From Medicago truncatula (Eukaryota > Streptophyta > Magnoliopsida > Fabales > Fabaceae), in the NCBI RefSeq assembly GCF_003473485.1, contig NC_053045.1:58570494-58634493 (forward strand): a stretch of DNA of 64,000 nt, in the 5' to 3' direction. Under the pieces are notes generated by a model. The model ran no database searches. It was not told where the DNA came from and saw nothing but the letters and a program-made list of their open reading frames with translations. Made by a program: the position numbers and the translations under genes. Shown in pieces: positions 34,165-49,478 of the stretch; within the stretch, counting starts at the first letter, position 1; each line of letters begins with the position of its first letter.

Positions 34165-34342
34165 ATTCAACCTTATAAGGAGGAGTTTCTGTGCTTAGGT
34201 GTTTTTTTGGTTTTGCATATGTTTCATGCCAATGTACAGCTGCTGTGCTGATTGTTTTGTCCATTGTAACAATCTGCCTTTTGCACATCTTGTGCTAGGC
34301 TCTTTTCTATATATAATATGCTGATTCAAAAAAAAAAAAAAA
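34165..34342 (+). mobile_element. Retroposon 3' tail with poly-A
   Basis: A T/G-rich non-coding tail (GTTTTGTCCATTGTAACAAT, CTTGTGCTAGGCTC, ATATATAATATGCTGATTC) ends in about 14 A residues. This resembles the 3' UTR of plant LINEs. No coding part remains next to it. Orientation follows from the A tail. Confidence 0.45.
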
Positions 34343-34575
34343 TACAAAGATCAAGATTACTATTACCACAAAATATATAGATAACTTCATGAGTTGTTTA
34401 CCATGTCTTAGAAAAATTTATTTTACTAGTGTTTTTGAAGTAGCATTAACCTCGTTTTCGCAATGACATGACATATTGCACAATGCACCAAATTGAGTTT
34501 GATTAATCGGTATTAAGAAGTGTTGCAATCGGTTAATCAAACCACTTATCTTCAACAAAACATGTATCCATTTAG

Positions 34576-34738
34576 AAGTGCTAGCAACACTCTCTCTAGA
34601 TCACTCTCTTATTGGTTTAAATGATTGTGTGTCTACACTTTGAAAATAGAAACCATACAAAGTGGTGAGACATACTTTGATTTCATCCAATAAAAGAGTG
34701 AGTGAGAAAAAGAGTGTTGAAAAGTTTTGCTAGCATTC
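34576..34738. mobile_element. Short MITE (about 163 bp)
   Basis: The arms GTGCTAGCAACACTCTCTCT and, in reverse from the right end, ATGCTAGCAAAACTTTTCAACACTC with CTCTTTTATTGG pair with each other. The GGATGCTAGCAA-type terminus recurs in legume MITEs; related single ends occur near 20980 and 21100. Non-coding. Confidence 0.65.
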
Positions 34739-35415
34739 CTGTTGGAAACAATAACTTATTCTACTCATTTTCAGCCAGCTGAAATTATAAATGTTAGAAA
34801 TGTTATAGAAAATGGTTGATAGCATATAGTAGCATATCTCTAATCCCATGTCCGAACCAATTTTCAAATCTCCAAAGTAAGTTTTCCCCCACATCTGGTT
34901 CTCCATTAAAACAATAAGTATATTTAGAGAACCATGACTGAGGAGATTTGTTATCAGAGGCTGATTTAGCAAAGGAATTACAAACATTACAACACCTACA
35001 TCAAAATACGTAACCATAAATACAACAAAATATTTCACATTTAAGACTCAGTGATCAAACACCATACTCTATTACTGAATCAATCAGTAGTATGAATTGT
35101 AACAATCAAATTTAAATTCAACAAAATATTCAGCCTTTGAGAACATTATCTTCATATTACATAATATTATCAAAACTTGGACACTGGCATGTAGGATAAA
35201 TAATATAATAGTAAAGTAGATAAGATCAGCTACCCTAATTCACCTAATTAATGGGTTAAGAACAAAAAGAGTCAGATATAGCTTTCTAGGCTAGCAATGT
35301 GCATCAAATTATATGCTCAGAGCCCAGTGCTTATTCATCATTCATATTCATATAAAATGAGTAAATAACAAATTAAAAAAAAAAAAAAAATAAAAAAAGA
35401 TAAAAATAATTAAAT
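34739..35415. other. Intergenic, no gene recognised
   Basis: A 102-codon frame on the minus strand (35038-34730) has no motif and AT-rich composition; I do not regard it as a gene. An A-rich run lies at 35371-35400. This region may include the 3' end of the snoRNA host transcript. Confidence 0.35.
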
Positions 35416-35494
35416 GGATCCTCAGTGAGTATGCTTATAGCTGACATCAAATTAAAAATTCAGGTCTCAAAGATTTCATGCCATCATAGGATCC
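35416..35494 (-). ncRNA. C/D-box snoRNA with guide to the 5' end of 18S rRNA
   Basis: On the minus strand the segment is closed by a GGATCC...GGATCC terminal stem. C box ATGATGG is at 35487-35481, D' box CTGA at 35463-35460, a C'-like TGATGT at 35449-35444, and D box CTGA at 35425-35422. Length of 79 nt is normal. Directly before D' lies AATCTTTGAGAC, which is exactly complementary to GTCTCAAAGATT near nucleotide 34-45 of plant 18S rRNA as I remember it. By the D+5 rule it would direct 2'-O-methylation of C38. The guide before D (TATAAGCATACTCA) has no target that I recognise. It would act in the nucleolus with fibrillarin. It lies about 320 nt downstream of a promoter on the same strand. Individual boxes are short, but the stem, order and rRNA match together make the call reasonable. 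Confidence 0.78.
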
Positions 35495-35593
35495 AACATT
35501 TTTTACCCAAACAAACACAAACATAAAATTGTTACTACTACAAAATCAAAAATTTGGGAATTGAAAGATTTAACAGTCTGTTTATTCACTGCA

Positions 35594-35815
35594 CCTGTGG
35601 AAAAACGAAGGTGAAGTGACTCAACACGGCTGCAAAAAATCTATGCCACTTAACATAGATGATGAGATTAACCATTAATCAATTGAATATCAATCAATGG
35701 CATCTCAAGAGGCAATATTAAAATTTATAAACTATATAATAAATAAATAAATAAAACTACATATCTAATCTAATTACATACAAGACGAAAGAGAAAGAGG
35801 ATTTTCTGCAGCTAC
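35594..35815 (-). ncRNA. Inferred 5' part of a noncoding snoRNA host transcript
   Basis: Reading from the promoter, a leader of about 34 nt is followed by a strong donor GTATGT (35781-35776), and a good acceptor TTTTTCCACAG ends at 35595. No open reading frame of note is present. Within the predicted intron are short hairpins (TGAGATGCCATT paired with AATGGTTAATCTCA). The snoRNA at 35416-35494 would lie in the following exon or a second intron. The transcript is inferred from signals only. Confidence 0.4.
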
Positions 35816-35840
35816 AATATGAAGGTGGAGGCGTTCTTGT

Positions 35841-35962
35841 GATATTTATAGTTGGGGTTGTTAAATTAGGGTTTTTCACCTGCTGGAAAGACTATAAAAC
35901 CCTCAGTTTGGTTGGTTTATTACGAGTTTACCTTTCCTTTCTAACTCTTAATAAACGGCCCA
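35841..35962 (-). promoter_or_regulatory. Promoter with TATA box, telo box and site II motif
   Basis: On the minus strand: site II-type TGGGCC at 35962-35957, telo box AAACCCTA at 35874-35867, and TATAAATATC at 35850-35841. A second telo-like AAAACCCT on the plus strand lies at about 35897. The telo box plus site II combination is established for plant ribosomal-protein and snoRNA genes. It directs transcription toward the snoRNA. Confidence 0.65.
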
Positions 35963-36221
35963 CTCATGTAGGATGACCTAGTAAATCCAGCGGAAATAAA
36001 TACTACTTCGTACCACCCCCCTCCCACCCCCACCCCCACAATCTTCTTAAATTCAATTTAATTCGTGATTTTTTTTATTTATGTTTAGGTTCGATTCTCT
36101 CTTGTGACAATTTCAGGGGGTTAGTTTAGCTTCTTCAAAAAAAAAATGACTTAGTAGACTTATTTATATATCCAAGTGTGACTTGTTTAAGTAAATAGAC
36201 TTTAAAAAAAAATATAAAAAA
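35963..36221. other. Intergenic, C-rich then AT-rich
   Basis: A C-rich run (CCACCCCCCTCCCACCCCCA) at about 36015 and T-rich DNA; no gene is seen. Confidence 0.4.
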
Positions 36222-36436
36222 GTGGCAGAAAGCGTCTTCTGACAATCAACATGATTTTATACCATTTGCTTTCGACACTTTCGGTTTCCTAGCACCAGAG
36301 GTTGTTGACCTTCTACATAGAGTTCAAAAGGTCATGTCACATAGGTCCATGAATGTTGTATTCACGATAATTGATTTTGTAACCTAAAAAGGCCTAACAG
36401 CGCAGCTTGTTACTCTTTTATCTTCTATTCATGTGT
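36222..36436 (+). pseudogene. LINE ORF2 C-terminal fragment, copy 3
   Basis: This shares with the 15909 and 17391 fragments the segments GACAATCAACATG..TTTATACC, GTTGACCTTCTAC.TAGAGTT and GCGCAGCTTGTT, and translates to DNQHDFIPFAFDTFGFLAPE then VVDLLHRVQKVM. It is broken by indels further on and has no flanking coding sequence. Confidence 0.6.
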
Positions 36437-37267
36437 AAGTAATCTTGGATACATCTAAATAAATAAGCTTTTAAAAAAAAATCTAAACCTACAATTTTTC
36501 TGAAAAAGTTAGACTAGTCCGAACATTAGGGTAAGGATCATCTCCATTTAGCAAAATAAATTGAGTATGCAATTTGGAGACAGATAGACACGTAAAATAG
36601 ATATTCGATCCCACCATTAAGTGAGTCACATTATCATTAATTATTATTTTCAATTTTGTGTCTTTTTCTCTCCTCCCAATGGTGGAAATTGAGAGGATGA
36701 TAAATGGAGAAGATCTTAACTCCTTAAATAGACTGGGTTATAGATGTTTATCCAATGGTCCGACATACTCCCTTAAATAGATGAGTCAACTCTTTTCTTA
36801 CTAACGGAAAAAATCTTGATTGACATTATTTCTTCACTTTCAATTTGTTCATGGCATCTCGTGATCACTGACTGTATAACTTTTTTTTCCTTTGAATTAA
36901 TGTCGACAAAGTGAAGGACCACTGCGTAGCATAACAATTTACCACAACCAGCATGAGTGTTAATGGACGGTGGAATCAGATCCTAAACAAAGAAACAAAC
37001 AAATCAATGATGTCATGACACACGTAACAAAATCAACATATTCCACGAAAAGTCGAAAAAGTTTACAAAGTCCAACAACACCTTGCTGCCCAAGTCCCGT
37101 GTTCCATGTCTTACTAAGAATCGATTCTATGCATGCGTTCCCAATTGTGTGGGTCCCCAAATTCTCGGAACCCCCTATTTATTCAACACACACGTAAACG
37201 TTAAAACCAAAACCTACACAACACAAACACATTCATATTTTTCTTCATAACACAAAAAAACATCATC
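36437..37267. other. Upstream region of the EF-hand gene
   Basis: AT-rich DNA without genes. A possible TATA-type CTATTTATT lies at about 37175, some 90 bp before the start codon, followed by a CA-rich leader (AACACACACGTAAACG, CACAACACAAACACATTC). Confidence 0.45.
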
Positions 37268-37759
37268 ATGTGTCCATCTGACCGCAACCTCCGCCCACAA
37301 CCTACCGCAACCGATTTTCGACCGGCATTCGACATTCTTGACACCGATTGCGATGGCAAAATAAGCCGTGATGACCTCCGTTCGTTCTACACCACCGTGA
37401 CAGGTGGTGTGAACGGAGGAGACGATGCAATCCGTGCCATGATGTCGGTGGCGGACACCAACAAGGATGGATTCGTGGAGTACGAGGAATTCGAGCGGGT
37501 GGTTAGCGGAAACAACGGAGAAAAGAGACCGTTGGGATGTGGGGCCATGGAAGATGTGTTCAAGGTGATGGATAGAGATGGTGATGGTAAGCTTAGTCAT
37601 GGAGATTTGAAGAATTATATGGCTTGGGCTGGTTTTGCTGCTTCCGATGAAGAGATTAATGCTATGATTAAGCTTGGTGGTGGTGATCAAAACGGTGGCG
37701 TTAGCTTCGATGGTTTGATTCGTTTATTAGCTCTTGATCATTTTGTACCAGCTAATTAA
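37268..37759 (+). CDS. EF-hand calcium-binding protein (CML / CP1-like)
   Basis: An intronless gene of 163 codons. Three canonical EF-hand loops are present: DTDCDGKISRDD (residues 25-36), DTNKDGFVEYEE (63-74) and DRDGDGKLSHGD (102-113). Loops 1 and 3 end in Asp rather than Glu at position 12, which usually lowers calcium affinity or favours magnesium. A fourth loop (GGDQNGGVSFDG, about 138-149) lacks the first Asp and the final Glu and should not bind calcium. The N-terminus MCPSDRNLRP and overall layout resemble, from memory, the Arabidopsis calcium-binding protein CP1. No membrane segment or signal peptide is seen, so it is probably a cytosolic or nuclear calcium sensor or buffer. Single-exon structure and GC-richer coding DNA than its flanks are typical of plant CMLs. 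Confidence 0.92.
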   Translation: MCPSDRNLRPQPTATDFRPAFDILDTDCDGKISRDDLRSFYTTVTGGVNGGDDAIRAMMSVADTNKDGFVEYEEFERVVSGNNGEKRPLGCGAMEDVFKVMDRDGDGKLSHGDLKNYMAWAGFAASDEEINAMIKLGGGDQNGGVSFDGLIRLLALDHFVPAN

Positions 37760-38956
37760 TTTCATTTCATTTCATGTGTGACTCAATGATTTTTGAAAAA
37801 CCCCTTTTTGATTTTGATCATAGGGAGGTGTATTGTGTTTGTTGTGCGATAGGATGTGAAATTGTTGAGGAATGTATTCCGAATGAATGAATTTTGCTCT
37901 TAATTGCTTCAATTTGAGATGAAATTTCAGAGTTTTTGTTGGTTTTGATAATATATATAATAAAGAATTCATGGCATGGTACGCATGTCAAATTTAAAAT
38001 ACACAAAATAAACAACCTGTACGTGGTTAGTGTTTGATAGAATAGAACACGTAAAGAAGAATTGCAATCAACCAATTTCATTCGTTCCTTTATCATGTTT
38101 TTCTTTAAATAACAAAAATTAGTGATTAGTGATTAGTGATCGTTAAATTTAGTTTTTAAATTTTTTTTTAAGTCAAAACCCCAATTTTTATCTTTTGATT
38201 TAAACGAGTCGAGATGTTCAACCCTTAATTTGTTTCTTTTATCGTGTAAAAGAAGTAGTAGCCTTATAATTTGTTTATTTTATTGGAGTTTTTAGTCCAT
38301 AGTGTGATAAACCTCTCATTTCCCATCTGAACTAGTATTATAGGGATTTGGATTTATTGTTGTTACAGCAAGATGCTGAAACACATGAGGACTGTCTGTA
38401 TGATAGGCAATGAGAAAATTGCGTGCTCTATTAACAGTTGATCTATTGCGTGCTTTGTTATAGTAGGCAAACCCGTTTTGTGTTACAGTATAATTTTTCA
38501 GTTACTTGGTTCGAATTGTTTATTTCTCGCACTATTTTAATAATTAAGCAATGGTTTTGTTCGGCTAGAAAAATGTTTTAGCTTGCTTGAATCGTAACAT
38601 TTGAGGCATTCCTCTTAGGAATCAAAACTTTTAACCTGCTCTAGAATCCAAACAAACTCCTACTATCCTTCAATTAAATATGTAGATAAAATCGTGTTAA
38701 ATTCCCTTATTAAAAAAACTACACTCAACATCAATAATGATCCATAATGAATGAACTTTTTTTCATTTCGCACATTAAAAAAAAAAAATGCTCTAAATGA
38801 AAATTTAATGTATCTAAAAAGTGAAATTTAGTTTATAATAGTGATGAGATTGAGTACAAACTTGTTACTCTATATTTAGCGCCATAAATTATTGGAGAGA
38901 ACATTGAAAGCGAAATAAATATGATGGCATTTTATGGTGGAAGAACTCTTTGTACA
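37760..38956. other. 3' flank of the EF-hand gene and intergenic sequence
   Basis: The first about 200 bp are probably 3' UTR. A short triplicated TTAGTGA lies at 38118-38143. A 60-bp block (CTATATTTAGCGCCATAAAT and ATTGGAGAGAACATTGAAA) at about 38868-38915 is repeated at about 39092-39137, on the other side of a SINE. Confidence 0.5.
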
Positions 38957-38970
38957 AAATTGTTACTCCA

Positions 38971-39080
38971 ACCAAGTTGCTTGGGAGAACAACGATTGGC
39001 CAGAACGCATGCCTCTACGCACGAGCCGGATTAGTCGCCCACCATTAGTGGGTCGGAAACCGATGCAAAAGCCAAAAAAA
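38971..39080 (+). mobile_element. 5'-truncated SINE with 14-bp target duplication
   Basis: The body contains ATGCCTCTACGCACGAGCC and GGATTAGTCGCCCACC, then GTGGGTCGGAAACCGATG, the 3' body of a legume SINE type, and ends in an A run. AAATTGTTACTCCA occurs at 38957-38970 and 39081-39094, a perfect target duplication. The tRNA-like head with A and B boxes is missing, so it was truncated at insertion. Confidence 0.85.
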
Positions 39081-39094
39081 AAATTGTTACTCCA

Positions 39095-40408
39095 TATTTA
39101 GCGCCATAAATTATTGGAGAGAACATTGAAAACGAAACAACATATTAGTGTGTTCACTACTGCCATAAATACAAGGAGAAGATAGTGAAAAACAGATAAT
39201 GATATATGGAGTATTAATTAGAGAAATATGTCATGAATTTAGTCAACTCTAATTTTTCGGTTGTCAATTTTAGGGTGCAGGAAGTGTTGAGGTAGGTCCA
39301 ACCTTGGGGATAATGTTCTAACAAAAGGGAAAATGCTAAAATTGCGCAACAACTATATATATTGCAACTAGTTTGAAGACGTATAAGCTTATCTATCTTG
39401 CATCTCTATTGATGATATGAAGAACCTTCCACCCGGATACCCCGTTACTTCTGATGTACATTTTTGGAAAAACTAAACCAGACAAAATAATTTGAGATTT
39501 TTGTCTTTTTTCTTTGAGATTTGACACTTTTAGTTTAGACTAGTACTAGTATAGACTAGCATTAGTATAGTATGTCAATAACTTGTGTTTCACTCTTTAA
39601 ATAGAGAGGAACAAAATCCCTCCCTCAGAAAGAAAGAGGAACAATTGTCATTCATAAGATGCATCAGATTTAAATTGCCTCTAAATATATTATAACACCT
39701 ACTGTTTCATCGTTTGTTTTTTTGATAATCTCCTTTTCTGCCACTACCTAACCTATTCGCCTTCCTCGTGACAAGCCAACTTGCTTTGATTTACCTTGCC
39801 TATATTTGATCATCTTCCCGCTATCCTATTATTTGCCGCCCCCACTCTATCCACCTCTAGGCACTCGGTTTCAATACTTTCACGTACAACTAAAAGCTAA
39901 CACTGCACTGTTCTTTCAAAAAAAAAAAATAATAATAACACTGCAATCTCTAGAACACAAAAACTCATTTATAGACCCTCCGATATTGTGCCCGTACCAC
40001 AAACTTTCTCTTGTAATCGTTTTAAAATACACATAAATATAGCCAACACAGAGTGTTCACAATAGAACCCATCACATATTCACAGGCTACTCAGCGACAT
40101 GTCATCCATTAGTGTTAAGGTTGACCAAAGTCGTAGGTATGATGAAAAAACTTGAAAGGTTTTTTCCCATTAAATCTATTGCACCCTTTCTTGACTGTTC
40201 TGTTTTTTCAAGAGAAATCTCTTGATATTGGCATCATATATCCCAACGATTCAAAAACTTTTTAAATCGGCAGACGATCCACAATCCAACAGGCACCGGG
40301 CACCATACTGGCCCCAAACCCAGTGGCTATTAGGTTAAAATATGAATAAATTAAAGCAAATACATAGGTCCAGTCAGACTAATATAGAATAGGACCAAAA
40401 ATAAATCC
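39095..40408. other. Intergenic, no gene recognised
   Basis: AT-rich. Apart from the repeated block at its left end and short TAGTATAGACTAG repeats at about 39538-39570, nothing stands out. The last few hundred bases may include the 3' UTR of MCM2 on the minus strand. Confidence 0.4.
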
Positions 40409-40524
40409 ATAGATGCACTTTACGTTCACCTAGGGTGATGTCTGATCACTCGTTCTTCATCCAATACAAAACTGGCATTTGAAAATTGGTTGCTGTTGAA
40501 CAAGGGGATAGATGCACTCTATTT

Positions 40525-45314
<4,790 letters not shown>

Positions 45315-45441
45315 GATTCTTCACTTCTTCTCTTCTAGCTCTGAAGTGTTTCAATTTCAGTTTCGCTCTGAATAATTCGATTGTGTGTTTAGGGTTGCAA
45401 CTTCCGAGGGGTTATCAATGGGTGCTGGTGGGGTTCACTGA

Positions 45442-45468
45442 TTTTGGCGCGAAAACATTGGCGCCAAT
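45442..45468 (-). promoter_or_regulatory. Two E2F binding sites in the MCM2 promoter
   Basis: TTTTGGCGCGAAAA at 45442-45455 contains the E2F consensus TTTSSCGC in both orientations. The symmetrical ATTGGCGCCAAT at 45457-45468 is a second site. They lie about 130-155 bp upstream of the MCM2 start codon. E2F control of MCM genes in G1/S is established in plants and animals. Confidence 0.85.
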
Positions 45469-45476
45469 TCTATTGT

Positions 45477-45482
45477 TGGGCC
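45477..45482. promoter_or_regulatory. Site II-type TGGGCC motif near MCM2
   Basis: TGGGCC lies just beyond the E2F sites; a TGGGCT follows at about 45543. Such TCP-binding elements are common in promoters of genes active in dividing cells. Only a short sequence match supports it. Confidence 0.4.
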
Positions 45483-47486
45483 GGAGCGTGCTTCCGATAC
45501 CCGGTCCAGGTTGCGCCAAATCATTATAGAAGCATGTGTTCTTGGGCTTTGCAGCTTGAAAACTGCTCTTCTCCCCTCACGTTTTGCTCGCTCTCAACTG
45601 AACTTTCGAAAATGTCCCTGTATAACTTAAGTTTTTCTTCTAATCAAAGAAAAAGTAGAAAATGATGTCACTTTAACTAGTCAAAACTCAAAAGTTGTTT
45701 AAATGTATGCAATCAATTACGTGTGACTTTAAAAATAGTTATGATAAAAGTTGAGCGTTTTTAATAGTCAAACATTTGTTATTGATTAATGGTGTAAAAA
45801 CTTTTGACGCAATTTATAAAATTGATTGACAGTGTTGGAACTTTTGACGTGCTATAAAAACAATTTTGAAAATAAATTTGCTTATTCATGTTAAGGTTAT
45901 TAAAATTTGCAAGAAAGTCTTTGTTGAAGGATTCTATTTAAAATGAACAAACAATTTTGTTCCTTTTAGACCAGTTTGTAGAATTATGGTTTGAAGGTCT
46001 TGCGAGTTCAATATCTAAATAGTTTTAAGAATATTTTTCAAGAGTATTAAAACTAACTTAAAGTTAGCATCGAAAGGAATTCATGAATAATTAAAAAATG
46101 GGAATCAGTCAAAGTTAAGTACCATTTACGCTTTTTATCATTTTGATTTGATATTGTGACTCATGAAACTATATATATCATTCGTACAGTGTACGTTAGT
46201 TTTTTTGGCCGCACATTGTGCAATCTGTAATATAGTTAAGAGTATTGATACACCGCCTTGCGCGGCAAACTCTCCATTCTACACCTCCATATAGCATGTT
46301 TGGTGGAAGTGAGAGAAAGGAAATGATAAAAAAAAGAAGAGAAATAAAAAATAAAAAATGCCACAGGATGGTATATGAATGATATGGAAAAAAGGGTGTC
46401 AACCCATAGTTATCCTTTAGTTAAACATATGGAATATGTAACTTAGTGTTTATAAAAAGATGTTTAGCCTTACAACTTTGATTAGACCTTCCTTCCAGAA
46501 AAAATTGATTAGATCCATATATGCAATTAGAAGATAATTCAAATTTTTTTCTTTCATTTTGATATATGCTAACTTATACCCTTAGGACCAAACATCTAAG
46601 AATTTCATTTTAAGGGAGACCATAATCAAGACATGAAATCTTTAAAACTTTTGCAATAACAGACTACACAACAGACTACACAGTTAATATCATACGTAGG
46701 TAAAGATAAACACATAAATTTAGTGCTACTCCCATCACTTAAAATCTTTTATATATCTGTAAGTAGAACGAGAACTTGGATCTGAATGGATTGCATTTTT
46801 ATTCACTCTTCTTTAGCTTTCTACTTTTGAATTTTAACATTGTATTATGTGGTAGACAAATTTAAAACTCTTTGTTCATTTCCAAATAACAACACCATAG
46901 CAGGGAATTCAACATATGTTGTGTCTCAATATTAGTTATTTTATGAAAAATTCAACCCAAAAATATCTCAAACTTGATACTTAAACTTAAATTATTAGTC
47001 TTGTATTAAGAAATCACAACTCTCCAAGAGTACATGCTTTGTGGTTAATTAATATCAATGTCAAAGTTTTATTTAGCTATCCATTGTGCAAGATTATCAT
47101 TTCCGGCATATCTTGCTCGCCCTGAAACAATACAGTATAAACAAAAAGTGCATGATTATCTAATTGGATATAAAATGATATGGCAAATGACATTATACAA
47201 TCAACTATATATTTTGCTTACGAAGGGTAAAGGGGTATTGTGATTTGTGTAAGTTTCTTACTATCATCTAAACCAGTGGTGTGTCATTGCGTAAATTAAT
47301 AGGAGACCCTATTTGTTTCTATGGTGGGGTGGGACATGTCATGTGTTAATTTTCTTTTTTGGATTTTAGGGGAACCATAGCCTCCATAGGTCACCGTTTA
47401 CTGTGGTGGCTTCACCACTGTTCAGGCACACGTTAAGAAACTAGAATATGGAAACATTTTATTAGAAATTATACATTTATTACTTT
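45483..47486. other. Intergenic, no gene recognised
   Basis: About 2 kb of AT-rich DNA upstream of MCM2. No open frame with a recognisable domain, no RNA gene and no clear repeat ends were found. Confidence 0.4.
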
Positions 47487-49478
47487 AAAGTTTTGTTTGG
47501 GAGTTTGGAGCGGAAGGGAAGGAAAGACTTTGAAGGATAAAAAATATGAGGGAAAATAGAGAATTCTTTCAAAAAATTTAAAAGGATAGTTTTTTAGAGA
47601 ATGATAGATTAATGCATATGATTACTATATTTTTAATTTTAAAAGTATTATATCAACATAAATTAAATTTGAAGAATTCATATAAACCCCTCAAAACCCT
47701 CATTTAATTAATACAATTTTTTAGTTTCCTTGAATGAGGAGGGTTTTGTGTTATGAAGAAAACTTAACCCCCAAAACCCTCCTCTTGGTTTTTTCTAGAT
47801 TATCCTCTCATGTTTATGGGGTAACAATCAAAATGTAATATACATTGGTAACATTAAATGTCAATAAATGAGTCAATTTTTTCTAAAAAAAATCAACTTT
47901 ATTCATAAGGTAACTTTATTATTATTTTCTAACTCAATATTCAAACTCAGCATAAAAATAACCCCAAAATTGAGAGCAGCTTTGCACATCAATTTTGTTG
48001 TTTTCGGAACAATCTTAACTTTCGTAAAGCCTAACCCTTCTGCCAGTGACTTAGCCTCCACCATCCGCCTTGCAACATTTGTGAAATTGAGATTTTGATT
48101 TTTGTGTTTAGAAGAAGATTTGAGCTGAATATAACATTAATTCACGATATTTGAAGATATATTTTAGTATAATTTTTTTATTTATTTAAAGAAGAACATC
48201 TTCATCATATTTCTGAATTTTTTTCATTTTTAATAAAAATATATTTTTATAAATAAAATTATGTATTTTTTAATAAAAAAATGAGAAAAAATATGTATAT
48301 GTGCTTTTAAGAGAGATAAAGGACCTAAATAGGAAAAAATAAAGATAAAGGGCCAAAGTGTTACAAATAAATAAGATAATGGACCCCTGATGTAATCTTG
48401 CCTTAATTATATTTAGGTGTTCAATCTTAATTAATTTACACTACAGGACTGGCTTAGAACAATTAAAATTTCACATCAAATTTCTATCTGAATGTCCTTA
48501 AGTTTATAATTTACATTCATAAAATTTCTTGTTCTCATTTTGATTGTTAAATTATGTCGTTCTAAACTGCCGCTTTTTTTAATTTTCGTGAGAATCGTCG
48601 TCGTTTGATTCCAAATATCGTGAGAATTGCCATTATTTCCAGAACCACGTCAAGTATGGGGACTTGATTTTTCTTTTTGATTTGATTTTTCTTCGTTGTG
48701 AGGTAGTTAATTATAACAATTGAGTAAGTCATCCGTTGTACTTTAAGGACTGTTAGCAGGTGTTGCCGCTGTGATGTTGTGGGAGTTTGCTAGCTTTTTT
48801 TCCGGTTACTGCTGAAATGGTTATGTCATGAGGCTTTTGTTCTTTTGTTTGGACTTAAAGGCTTTGGCTGATAGTGCGATTCTAGAAACAACGACAATTC
48901 TCACTATAATTGGAAACTGCCGCAGTTTGGAACGATAGAGCTGAACAATCAAAATCAGAAGAATAATGTAAAGAAACAAGAATTGATCAATAGGGAAGAA
49001 TAAAGAAGAAGAAATTTGAATGAAGAAGATATTTTTGTTCTCACGTTCGGGGTTTTGGAATGGATGAAATTTTATGAATGTAAGCGATGAATTTAAGGAC
49101 ATCCAGATGAAGAAAAAAAAAATTGATGTAAAATTTTATTTGTTATAAGTCTTGTAGTGTAAATTAATTAAGATATTCGAACACCTTAATATAATTAAAT
49201 AAAAATTAAAAGTATTAAAAGTTACCTAATGATTAAAATTAACTCTTTTATTTAGAAAAAATTGACTCATTTTATTTGACATTTAATGTTGCTTATGTGT
49301 ATATTACATTTTGATTGGTTGATATCATTAGAGGGTAATTACCCCCTAAACAAGAGAGGGTAACGTAGGCCTCACCCTTCCTCTCCCATTTTCCTCTATT
49401 TCTTCCACTTACTTATTCTTTTTTTCCCACGCCTTTTTCTCCCTTCCCCTCCAAATTCACAAACAAAGTCTAAAAGGT
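47487..49478. mobile_element. Outer hAT-type element containing a nested foldback
   Basis: The left end GTTTTGTTTGGGAGTTTGGAG and, in reverse, the right end GACTTTGTTTGTGAATTTGG match as inverted repeats and continue as GAAGGGA-type purine tracts. The GTTTGG terminus suggests a hAT-type MITE. The inner 47818-49345 foldback lies inside. No target duplication is clear. Confidence 0.5.
47818..49345. mobile_element. Long foldback element (about 1.5 kb)
   Basis: The left GGGGTAACAATCAAAATG / AACATTAAATGTCAATAAAT / GAGTCAATTTTTTCTAAA is matched in reverse by the right end (GACATTTAATGTTGC, CATTTTGATTGGTTG, GTAATTACCCC). Further in, GGTGTTCAATCTTAATTAAT and TTTACACTACAGGACT pair with the segment at 49130-49185. 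So inverted arms extend, with gaps, over several hundred bases each. No recognised protein is encoded. Confidence 0.75.

Noticed and set aside
34730-35038. 102-codon minus-strand open frame
   Set aside because: No domain or signal pattern, AT-driven composition; not supported as a gene.
35595-35710. H/ACA snoRNA suggested by two hairpins and a trailing AAACA
   Set aside because: The hairpins pair nearly fully and lack the internal pseudouridylation pocket, and no good H box was found between them.
37214-37690. Long minus-strand open frame (158 codons)
   Set aside because: It is fully antisense to the EF-hand gene, whose frame has clear calcium-binding loops; the antisense product has no motif.
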